From: Oscillospiraceae bacterium
GTDB lineage: Bacteria; Bacillota; Clostridia; Oscillospirales; Oscillospiraceae
Assembly: GCA_016296235.1 (NCBI GenBank)
Contig: JAEDJR010000034.1
Span: 1-13,383 of the forward strand
Reading direction: 5' to 3'
DNA length: 13,383 bases
The stretch's first letter is position 1. Each line of letters opens with the position of its first letter. Made by a program: the position numbers and the translations under genes. Under the pieces are notes generated by a model, which was not told where the DNA came from, ran no database searches, and was given only the letters and a program-made list of their open reading frames with translations. Positions 4,869-11,591 of the stretch are shown here, piece by piece.

Positions 4869-7610
4869 ATGACGCATTATTGTGTAATTTCTCACACCCA
4901 CTGGGACCGGGAATGGTACCTGCCCCAGGAGGTCTTCCGCCTGCGGCTGGCTGACCTGCTGGACCACCTGTTGGAGATTTTGGATGATGAGCCGGAGTAT
5001 GTGTTCCACCTTGACGCGCAGACCATCGTTCTGGAGGATTATTTTGACATTCGGCCGGAACACGAGGCCCTCTGCCGGAAGTACATCCGGGAAGGGCGGC
5101 TGCTGGTGGGCCCGTGGTATGTGCAGAACGACTTTCTGCTGACCAGCGGGGAAGCTACGGTGCGGAATCTGTTGCTGGGAATCCGGCAGGCGAAGGATTA
5201 TGGCAGATGTATGCAGATCGGCTACGCCCCCGACCAGTTCGGCCTGATCTCCCAGCTGCCGCAGATTCTCCGGCAATTCGGCTTCGACTGCTGTATCTTC
5301 GGCCGGGGCTATCACGGCTGCTACATTGATGAAAACGGCCAGCGGCAGGAGCATATGCTCCCATCGGAGTTCCGCTGGCGCGGGTCGGACGGTTCCGAGG
5401 TCCTGGGAATCTGCATGAGCTTCTGGTACAACAACACCCAGCGGTTTTCCGCCGACACCGACCGGGCCCTGGCTCTGGCAAGGCTGCAGAAAGAGCGCTT
5501 TGCCGGCATTGCCCAGACGCCCTACCTGCTGTGCATGAACGGCTGCGACCATCTGGAACCTCAGGATGACCTGCTCCCGGTGCTCCGCGCCGTCCAGGCA
5601 CGGCTGGACCCGGATGAAAAAATCTATCAGACAACCATGGAGCATTACGCGGCCTGCGTCAAGGAGGCCCTGCGGGACGTGCCCCTGACCGAGCGGACCG
5701 GCGAGCTGCTCTCCGGCCTGGACGTCCATATTCTGAAGGACACGGCCTCATCCCGGATCTATCTGAAAACCGAGAACGCGGCGCTGCAGAACCGGCTGGA
5801 ACGGCGGCTGGAGCCCCTCTACACCATGCTGGAGAGCGCCGGCATGACCGGCTCCTACCCTAAGAGCACTCTGGACTACCTCTGGAAAATGCTCATCCGC
5901 AATCACGCCCATGACAGCATCTGCGGCTGCAGTAAGGACGCGGTGCACCGCCACATGGAGGACCGCTTCGCCGCCATTGAGGAGTCGGCACAGGAGCTGG
6001 AGCGGCGGGGTCTGGCCCTTCTGAACGCCCATATCAGCCGCGACGGTCTCTCAGCACAGGACTACCTGATCACGGTGGTCAATACTCTGCCGAGACCCAG
6101 AACCGGCTGCGTGGACGTGCGGCTGGACGTGCTGGCCTCCGACAGGCCGGAGGGTATCTCCGTTTACGGGCCGGACGGCGCCTGTGTGCCCTACGTTCTG
6201 CTGGGCCGCAAGCCTGTAAACCGCCGGGTGACCTCTCCGGTCAATCTGCCGGGCTTTTTGGAGACGGAGCAGTTCGACCTGCGCCTGCTGGCGGAGGATG
6301 TCCCGGCCTGCGGCAGCCGAAGCTACCGCGTCCGCGTCGACACGTCCTCCCAGGGCCAGACCCGGCCGGAGCACTGCGGCGAGGCGGTTTTGGAAAACCA
6401 ATTCCTGCGGGTGGAGATCACCCCGGCTGGAAAAATCGACCTGCTGCACAAGGAAAGCGGTCGCTGGTACCGGGACGTCCTGACCCTGGAGGACCGCGCC
6501 GACGCAGGCCACTCGTATATCTCCGTTCCCCTGGATGGCGACGTCCCCCACGGCCTCCACGACAGCGGGCCGGTTTCGGTGGAATGCTTCCGGGACGCCG
6601 TCCGGCAGGAAGCGTGGCTGCGCTTTGTGATGCGCCTGCCGGAGGGGCTGACGGAGGACCACAGGGCCAGAAGCCCCCGGCTGGTGGACTGCCCCGTAGC
6701 GCTCACGCTGCGGCTGGACTGCTGGGAACCCATGGTGCGGGTGGACTGGGAAATTGAAAACCACGCCAGAGACCACCGGCTGCGGATGCTTGTCAACACC
6801 GGCCTGGACCGGGACGTCACCATGGCTCTGTCCCCCTTCGACCTGGTGGAGCACCGTCGTTCGGACATCGACGTTCGTCTGTGCAACGAAACACGGCATA
6901 ACAGCGGCCTGGTGGACATTTCCGACGGCGACGTCGGACTGAGCGTTCTGAACTGCGGCGTATACAGCTACGAAAACCTGCAGCAGCGGCCCGGGACTCT
7001 GGCCCTGACTCTGCTGCGTGCCACCGGCCGGATCTGGCCGGAGGAGACCTCCGGCATACCGGAGGACGAAGCCTGGCTGGTAGAGGAAAACCAGTGCCTG
7101 CGGACCATCCGGATTCAAACAGCCCTTTATCCCCACCGGGGCGGTCCCTGCCAGGCGGACGCGGCCCACTGGTGCGATTGCCTGCAGACGCCCCTGCTGG
7201 CAGCAGCCGCCGCGGTGGACACCCGGAAATTCCTCGGCGGCCGTCCTGCTCTACAGGAGGCGGCCATTGCGGAGTTCTTCTATCAGCCTGACCCCTATCC
7301 GCAAGTGCGGCTGCCCCGGGAGAACAGCGTGCTTTCTCTGCCGGAGGGCGTGGAAATGACGGCGCTGAAAAAAAGCGAGGACGGAAGCGCGTATATTCTG
7401 CGGTTCTTCCGTACAGGGAAGGACCCACGGGTAATCACACCGGCCGTCGATCCGTCCCGTTTTGCCGGGATCGTCAAAAGCGATTTGCGGGAGCGGCCCG
7501 GGACGCCCCTTCCTCTGGAAGAAGGCCGCTGCACCCTGACCGCCGGGCCAGGGGAGATCGTCACCCTGCGGCTGCTTCCGGGGAAGGAGACCGGCCGTGG
7601 ACATCCGTGA
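4869..7610 (+). CDS. Alpha-mannosidase, glycoside hydrolase family 38
   Basis: A 913-residue enzyme without signal peptide, so it should act in the cytoplasm on imported glycans, releasing mannose from alpha-mannosides with retention. Catalytic-site motifs of GH38 are present: HTHWDREW at 9-16 (zinc ligands H11 and D13), APDQFG at 120-125 (D122, zinc ligand and nucleophile by analogy with Golgi mannosidase II), and NHAHDSICGCS at 345-355 (H348 as fourth ligand). An N-terminal barrel to about 270 and a helical middle to about 380 are followed by a long beta-rich C-terminal half, the usual build of bacterial enzymes of about 900 residues. Linkage cannot be read; Streptococcus pyogenes GH38, found near a similar transporter, is alpha-1,3-specific, while E. 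coli MngB acts on a phosphorylated mannosylglycerate. The ABC rather than PTS transporter here favours the former type. Its stop overlaps the next gene by 14 bp. Confidence 0.95.
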   Translation: MTHYCVISHTHWDREWYLPQEVFRLRLADLLDHLLEILDDEPEYVFHLDAQTIVLEDYFDIRPEHEALCRKYIREGRLLVGPWYVQNDFLLTSGEATVRNLLLGIRQAKDYGRCMQIGYAPDQFGLISQLPQILRQFGFDCCIFGRGYHGCYIDENGQRQEHMLPSEFRWRGSDGSEVLGICMSFWYNNTQRFSADTDRALALARLQKERFAGIAQTPYLLCMNGCDHLEPQDDLLPVLRAVQARLDPDEKIYQTTMEHYAACVKEALRDVPLTERTGELLSGLDVHILKDTASSRIYLKTENAALQNRLERRLEPLYTMLESAGMTGSYPKSTLDYLWKMLIRNHAHDSICGCSKDAVHRHMEDRFAAIEESAQELERRGLALLNAHISRDGLSAQDYLITVVNTLPRPRTGCVDVRLDVLASDRPEGISVYGPDGACVPYVLLGRKPVNRRVTSPVNLPGFLETEQFDLRLLAEDVPACGSRSYRVRVDTSSQGQTRPEHCGEAVLENQFLRVEITPAGKIDLLHKESGRWYRDVLTLEDRADAGHSYISVPLDGDVPHGLHDSGPVSVECFRDAVRQEAWLRFVMRLPEGLTEDHRARSPRLVDCPVALTLRLDCWEPMVRVDWEIENHARDHRLRMLVNTGLDRDVTMALSPFDLVEHRRSDIDVRLCNETRHNSGLVDISDGDVGLSVLNCGVYSYENLQQRPGTLALTLLRATGRIWPEETSGIPEDEAWLVEENQCLRTIRIQTALYPHRGGPCQADAAHWCDCLQTPLLAAAAAVDTRKFLGGRPALQEAAIAEFFYQPDPYPQVRLPRENSVLSLPEGVEMTALKKSEDGSAYILRFFRTGKDPRVITPAVDPSRFAGIVKSDLRERPGTPLPLEEGRCTLTAGPGEIVTLRLLPGKETGRGHP

Positions 7611-8736
7611 AAAGCAGCGGACCCTGTTTCAAAATACCTACGCCTCCCTCCGCGGCCGAATCCATCCCAACGGCTACGCGCCGACCTCTGTGACAGGTGC
7701 CTATGAGGGCATGTTTTCCCGGGATGCGTCCATCCAGATCATGACCCATGTGGCCTGCCGGGATTATGAGGCGGCCAGGATGCTGCTGTCCTATATCTTT
7801 TCCTATCACAGGCAGTATGGTTATGATTTCGCCCTGCACATGATGCTGGAAGACCAGCCGCCCTATTCCGACATGGTCCAGGCGGACGCCACGTTCTTCC
7901 TGCTGCACGCCTGGTATCTCTACGCCGTTTACGCGCCCCAGTCGGAGGAAAAGCAACGGCTGCTGGCGCAGACAGAGGAGCAGGCAGTCGGGTTTGCAGA
8001 TTACTTCCTGACGCCGGAATTCTACCGGCAGGACTGGAACCTGCTGCGCAACCAAAATCTGGAGGGACCGAGGCAGCACTCCTATTTCAACTGCTATGAC
8101 CTGCTGACCAACGTGTATGCCTCCCAGGCGCTCCATGAGTTCGCTTTGTATTTTGCCCGAAAGCGGCCGTCCCAGGCCGCTCACTGGGAGCAGACGGCCC
8201 AGGCGCTACGCAGAGGAATTCACGAAAATTTGACCGCGGTGGTGGACGGGAAGCCCATCTATATGGAGATGCACGCCCTGACAAGAAACGACGGCCGCAA
8301 GTACCACAACATTCCCCACCGGAAATCCTATGTGGGCTTTTCCTGGGTCAATCTTTCGGTGCTGGGTGCGAAATGGTACGGCGCCGACCCGGAGCTTCTG
8401 GAAAACACCTATGCTGCCTACCGGAACCATGCGTTTGTGCCGTATTTCGGGACATACCCTATGCCCGAGCATACCTCTGAATATCAAGCTGACGGAACGT
8501 GCGTGCTGCGGAAGGATCATGTGCTTGGAAAGACTCTGGCCTGGGAGCTGATTTATTGTCATGATACGGGCCGCAGGGAACGCGAACAGGAAATTCTGGA
8601 TTTCGTGGAGCAGTACAGTGATGAAATGTACCGGGAGAAGTGGATCTATACCGGCGGCGGCAGCGACACCGCAAACCAGGAGCATGCCAGCTGGATGATC
8701 TGTGCAGTCCGGTACGTACTTGCGGGAAAAATGTAA
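7597..8736 (+). CDS. Putative (alpha/alpha)6-barrel glycoside hydrolase, family not recognised
   Basis: A 379-residue protein without signal peptide, probably cytoplasmic. I could not place it in a known family with confidence. Its rhythm of helices and aromatic loops resembles six-hairpin glycosidases: AYEGMFSRDASIQI at 35-48 with an R-D pair, YDLLTNVYASQAL at 167-179, GFSWVNLSVLGAKWYG at 247-262, and TGGGSDTANQEHASW at 352-366, where acidic residues D43, D357 and E362 are candidates for catalysis. The start is the GTG at 7597, with AAGGAG at about 7584-7589; it overlaps the GH38 gene by 14 bp in another frame, implying translational coupling. In Streptococcus and Clostridium a GH125 alpha-1,6-mannosidase often partners GH38, and this protein may fill that role, but I do not see the usual GH125 motifs. 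A sugar epimerase or lyase with the same fold is another possibility. Confidence 0.6.
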   Translation: MDIREKQRTLFQNTYASLRGRIHPNGYAPTSVTGAYEGMFSRDASIQIMTHVACRDYEAARMLLSYIFSYHRQYGYDFALHMMLEDQPPYSDMVQADATFFLLHAWYLYAVYAPQSEEKQRLLAQTEEQAVGFADYFLTPEFYRQDWNLLRNQNLEGPRQHSYFNCYDLLTNVYASQALHEFALYFARKRPSQAAHWEQTAQALRRGIHENLTAVVDGKPIYMEMHALTRNDGRKYHNIPHRKSYVGFSWVNLSVLGAKWYGADPELLENTYAAYRNHAFVPYFGTYPMPEHTSEYQADGTCVLRKDHVLGKTLAWELIYCHDTGRREREQEILDFVEQYSDEMYREKWIYTGGGSDTANQEHASWMICAVRYVLAGKM

Positions 8737-8765
8737 AAATCTGTCGGACATTGTGCGAATGGCGG

Positions 8766-8794
8766 TTGAGAAAAAAGAGGGGGCCTGATATAAT
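8766..8794 (+). promoter_or_regulatory. Promoter of the ROK regulator gene
   Basis: TTGAGA (8766-8771) and a perfect TATAAT (8789-8794) are exactly 17 bp apart, the strongest promoter match in the window. It lies 29 bp after the preceding stop codon and no terminator hairpin is seen between, so read-through from the transporter operon is also possible. Confidence 0.75.
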
Positions 8795-8795
8795 A

Positions 8796-8808
8796 TAAAA
8801 GGAATTTA
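8796..8808. promoter_or_regulatory. Weak operator-like site at the ROK promoter
   Basis: TAAAAGGAATTTA keeps 9 of the 10 half-site bases of TAAAA-N3-TTTTA and lies immediately after the -10 box, where a bound repressor would block initiation. This would fit autoregulation. It is weaker than the other sites and could be chance. Confidence 0.35.
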
Positions 8809-8855
8809 CAGAAAACCGCAAAGGCTGCCGGCTTTGCGTGGGTGGAGGAAACACC

Positions 8856-9938
8856 ATGGGGAATACAGCTGCATTGAATAACGTCAGCCTGCGGGAAAAG
8901 AACCGCGGTCTTGTGTTCAAGCTGATTGCTGTGAACGACGGTATCTCCCGAACGGAAATTGCACAGCAGAGCGGCCTGACGAAAATGGCCGTCAGCTATA
9001 TCATCACCGAGTTCCTGCAGCGGAACCTGGTGGTGGAAACGGAGTATACAGGGGACCGCAAGCTGGCACGGAAGCCGGTGATTTTGCGCCTTTCCCCCAG
9101 CGCGCCGAAGGTGGTCGGCGTTCTGATCCACCGGACGCATATTTCCGCCGTCCTGTGCGACTGCAGCCTGGGCGTGCTGCGCTCCCAGACCCTCCGAATC
9201 CGGGACTATACCTGCGATTCTCTGATGGAGCAGGTGTTCCGCGTGACCGATGCGGTCATGGCCGGGCAGCGTGTAATCGGCATCGGCATCGGATCGGTGG
9301 GACCGGTGGACGTGGAAAACGGCGTGATCCTCAATCCGCCGGACTTCTGCGGCATCCGGGACCTGCCCGTGGCCAAGCTGATGCAGGAGCGGTATGGAAT
9401 CCCGGCCTATCTGGATTATCACTACAACTGCGCGGCCCTGGCGGAAAGTCTGTTCGGCGTGGGCGCATCGTACCGGAATTTTATTTTCCTTGGCATCTCT
9501 GACGGCCTTGGCGCGGGGATCGTCACGGATGGAAAGCTTTTCAGCAGTTTTACGGGCTATTCCGGCGAGATTGGCCATATCAGCGTGGATTTTCGGGGGT
9601 CAAAATGCTTTTGCGGCAATCGCGGCTGTTTCGGAACGGCCCTTCGCCTGGACATCAGCGGGCCGGAGGAGATCGACATGATTGCTACCACCATGGGCGG
9701 CATCTGCAATCTGCTCAATCCACAGGCCATCATTATCGGCGATGAGCAGGCTCGCTGGGACAAGGACTACATCCGCGCCCTGGAGAACGCCGTCAACGGC
9801 CGGCTGCTCACAAAGGAGTACCGCCATGTGGACGTCCTGCCGTCCTACCGGAGCAAGGATCTGGAGGCCTCCGGCGGCGCCATGAACGTGGTCAGTAAAA
9901 TTTTTGACGGAAAGCTTCTGTTTGATTCGGAAGCGTAG
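8856..9938 (+). CDS. ROK-family transcriptional regulator (NagC/XylR type)
   Basis: A 360-residue regulator. The ATG at 8856 is chosen over the in-frame GTG at 8838 because GGAGG (8844-8848) is correctly spaced for it. The N-terminus carries a winged helix-turn-helix (about 18-65; ISRTEIAQQSGLTKMAVSYII). The ROK sugar-binding domain follows, with GIGIGSVGPVD at 142-152 and the zinc site H241 (GEIGH), C251, C253, C258 (CFCGNRGC). The kinase-site aspartate of the usual NDANAA motif appears replaced: the aligned stretch reads YHYNCAAL (188-195). The segment between the zinc knuckle and GGICNLLNPQAIIIG (281-295) is much shorter than in typical ROK repressors, so the protein is probably a sensor without kinase activity. 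Ligand may be mannose, fructose or an imported mannoside. It sits between two operons that share an operator motif and is the best candidate in view for binding it. Confidence 0.9.
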   Translation: MGNTAALNNVSLREKNRGLVFKLIAVNDGISRTEIAQQSGLTKMAVSYIITEFLQRNLVVETEYTGDRKLARKPVILRLSPSAPKVVGVLIHRTHISAVLCDCSLGVLRSQTLRIRDYTCDSLMEQVFRVTDAVMAGQRVIGIGIGSVGPVDVENGVILNPPDFCGIRDLPVAKLMQERYGIPAYLDYHYNCAALAESLFGVGASYRNFIFLGISDGLGAGIVTDGKLFSSFTGYSGEIGHISVDFRGSKCFCGNRGCFGTALRLDISGPEEIDMIATTMGGICNLLNPQAIIIGDEQARWDKDYIRALENAVNGRLLTKEYRHVDVLPSYRSKDLEASGGAMNVVSKIFDGKLLFDSEA

Positions 9939-9945
9939 GAGCGGC

Positions 9946-9988
9946 TGAAAGCCTCCGGCGCATCGGGTCCGATGCCCGGAGGCTTTCA
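9946..9988 (+). terminator. Long hairpin after the ROK gene, probable terminator
   Basis: A near-perfect stem: arm 9946-9958 (TGAAAGCCTCCGG) pairs with 9976-9988, and after one unpaired C, GCATCGG pairs with CCGATGC. It starts 7 bp after the stop codon. No T run follows on the plus strand, so termination may be weak or the hairpin may act as an insulator between operons. Confidence 0.55.
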
Positions 9989-9993
9989 ACTAA

Positions 9994-10025
9994 GCTTTAA
10001 AGTAAAACGCTTTTATATTTAAAGC
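9994..10025. promoter_or_regulatory. Operator and -10 region of the second operon
   Basis: The core operator TAAAACGCTTTTA (10003-10015) is nested in a larger palindrome whose outer arms are GCTTTAAA (9994-10001) and TTTAAAGC (10018-10025). TATATT at 10014-10019 could be the -10 box and overlaps the operator; no good -35 box is visible, which suggests a weak or activator-aided promoter. The GDSL gene starts at 10071. Confidence 0.6.
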
Positions 10026-10070
10026 GTACAGCGCAGGAGAAAGTCGGCAGAACACAGGGAGGCAAACACC

Positions 10071-10724
10071 ATGCAGCTACAGGGGAAAAAGGTCCTTTTT
10101 CTGGGAGACAGCATCACCGAAGGCGTCGGTGCCAGCAGCAGCGGCACGTGCTATGTTGCGCAGGTGGCGGAACGCAGCGGCGCAGTGTGCCGGAACTACG
10201 GCATTTCCGGCACGCGTATCGCCAGGCAGACACATCCGTCCGAGCCTGCCAGCTTTGATCTGGATTTCTGCATGCGGGTGGACGGCATGGAGCCGGACGC
10301 CGATGTGGTGGTGGTGTTCGGCGGTACCAATGACTACGGCCACGGCGACGCGCCCTTCGGCGTTCCGTCGGACCGGACGCCGGATACGTTTTACGGAGCC
10401 CTTCACACGCTGTACACCGCGCTGATCTGCCGCTATCCACAGTCCAAAATCGTCATCCTCACACCGTTGCACCGTTGTGGAGAAGAAATTTCCGCGGAAA
10501 AACGGCCAGGCGTCGAGTTACGGCCCTTGAAGCAGTATGTAGAAGCCATTCGGGAGACAGCAGAATACTATGCTCTACCGGTGCTGGATCTGTTTGCCAT
10601 TTCTGGATTGCAGCCTAACGTGCCTGTGATTCGCGAACGCTACCTCCCGGACGGACTGCATCCCAATGACGCTGGGCACGAAAAACTTGCGGAGCTGATT
10701 GTTCGATTTTTGCAGCAGCTCTGA
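10071..10724 (+). CDS. SGNH/GDSL-family hydrolase (probable carbohydrate esterase)
   Basis: A 217-residue cytoplasmic protein with all four SGNH blocks: FLGDSITEG (S14 nucleophile), NYGISG around G44 (oxyanion glycine), GGTND at 84-88 (N87) and DGLHPN at 194-199 (D194 and H197 of the triad). Such enzymes remove acyl groups, often acetyl, from sugars or lipids. Its ribosome binding site GGGAGG is at about 10057-10062. As first gene of an operon with the shared operator and a mannose-to-fructose route, it may deacetylate imported oligosaccharides; that is inference. A lipase or acyl-CoA thioesterase role is less likely given the context. Confidence 0.88.
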   Translation: MQLQGKKVLFLGDSITEGVGASSSGTCYVAQVAERSGAVCRNYGISGTRIARQTHPSEPASFDLDFCMRVDGMEPDADVVVVFGGTNDYGHGDAPFGVPSDRTPDTFYGALHTLYTALICRYPQSKIVILTPLHRCGEEISAEKRPGVELRPLKQYVEAIRETAEYYALPVLDLFAISGLQPNVPVIRERYLPDGLHPNDAGHEKLAELIVRFLQQL

Positions 10725-10752
10725 ACAATAGCAAAAGCAAATAGTGTTAATT

Positions 10753-10809
10753 ATGAAGCGTTCAGAAATTGACAAAGCTCTTCGGGAATGGAACGCTGTA
10801 TACCGGCTG
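10753..10809 (+). pseudogene. Remnant of a D-lyxose isomerase gene 5' end
   Basis: The ATG at 10753 opens a frame reading MKRSEIDKALRE, matching the start of the intact isomerase at 11592 (MKRSEINKALQE) in 10 of 12 residues and 30 of 36 bases. Four of the six base differences are synonymous. Similarity weakens after codon 12; a short NAVYRLP segment may match the -QYRCYLPPF- region with a deletion. The frame then runs without family resemblance to a stop at 10888-10890, inside the MgtC gene. It is too short to make an enzyme. Some upstream bases (TGTT before the ATG) are shared as well. Confidence 0.7.
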
Positions 10810-10856
10810 CCCTGCAATGGTTGGCTGTTAAGATGCGGAGGAACGGGGGATAGGAA

Positions 10857-11576
10857 ATGGTTGAGATTGACCTTTCGGCAATCGAGTTAAGTACGATGGA
10901 GATACTCCTTCGATTTGCATGCGCAATGCTGATCGGTGCATTGATCGGAATGGAGCGCGAATTTACCCATCGTCCTGCTGGCTTACGAACCCATATGCTG
11001 GTCGCGCTCGGCGCCTGTACTGTGATGCTTACAAGTCAGCTGCTCTTTTGCCAGTACAGGCCGTATGGTTCCAATGCGGATCCTGCGAGATTGAGCGCAC
11101 AAGTCATTGCGGGCGTCGGTTTCCTTGGCGCAGGGACGATCCTTCGGGAAGGAACTACGGTCAAGGGATTGACAACTGCGGCAAGTATCTGGGCAGTTGC
11201 GTGCCTGGGAATTGCAACGGGAGCGGGATACTATGCGGTTGGGATCGTTGGAACATGCTGTATTCTGATGACGCTGACAATTTTTGAGTGGTTTCAGAAT
11301 AAATTTTTCAAGAATCGGTTCAATCAATACATCGTGACCGTGAAGTGTCACAACATTGTCTTCGCCATGGAAAAGATCACAGAGCTGATCAGCAGCCAGG
11401 ATGCCAAAGTGTCCAGTATTCAGATCGAGGACGAAGGACAGGGAAACTCTGCGATTGTTTTCAATGTGGATTTTTCAGGCAGACATGCAAACAATCGCTA
11501 TGACACATTTGTGAAGGATTTGACGGATGAGGATGATTTCGTATCTGTCAGTTCGGAGAAAAAAACAAAACGATAA
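10857..11576 (+). CDS. MgtC/SapB-family membrane protein
   Basis: A 239-residue inner-membrane protein. The family signature is clear: IGALIGMEREFTHRPAGLRTHMLV (26-49), VIAGVGFLGAGTILRE (83-98) and VKGLTTAASIWAVACLGIA (102-120), with hydrophobic segments near 15-32, 47-65, 83-97, 105-121 and 124-144. A soluble C-terminal domain of about 80 residues (158-239) resembles the ACT-like tail of MgtC. Family members affect magnesium or phosphate homeostasis and, in Salmonella, inhibit the F-type ATP synthase; the role here is unknown. GGGGGA at 10845-10850 probably serves as ribosome binding site. Codons (many ATT, GGA, GAT, ACA) look less GC-biased than those of neighbours, and the gene lies between an isomerase remnant and the intact isomerase gene, 15 bp before the latter. 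Insertion into the operon is likely. Confidence 0.9.
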   Translation: MVEIDLSAIELSTMEILLRFACAMLIGALIGMEREFTHRPAGLRTHMLVALGACTVMLTSQLLFCQYRPYGSNADPARLSAQVIAGVGFLGAGTILREGTTVKGLTTAASIWAVACLGIATGAGYYAVGIVGTCCILMTLTIFEWFQNKFFKNRFNQYIVTVKCHNIVFAMEKITELISSQDAKVSSIQIEDEGQGNSAIVFNVDFSGRHANNRYDTFVKDLTDEDDFVSVSSEKKTKR

Positions 11577-11591
11577 AAAGGATGTTGCGTT

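Noticed and set aside
3926..5729. Two long minus-strand frames (314 codons each) opposite the permease and GH38 genes
   Set aside because: Shadow frames of well-supported plus-strand genes; low-complexity Gln/His/Gly-rich translations with no recognisable family.
6051..7169. Minus-strand frame (372 codons) inside GH38
   Set aside because: Mirror frame of the C-terminal half of the alpha-mannosidase; no start signal and no domain resemblance.
10769..10774. TTGACA in the isomerase remnant as -35 box of an MgtC promoter
   Set aside because: No -10 box at the right distance; the nearest TGTATA is about 22 bp away.
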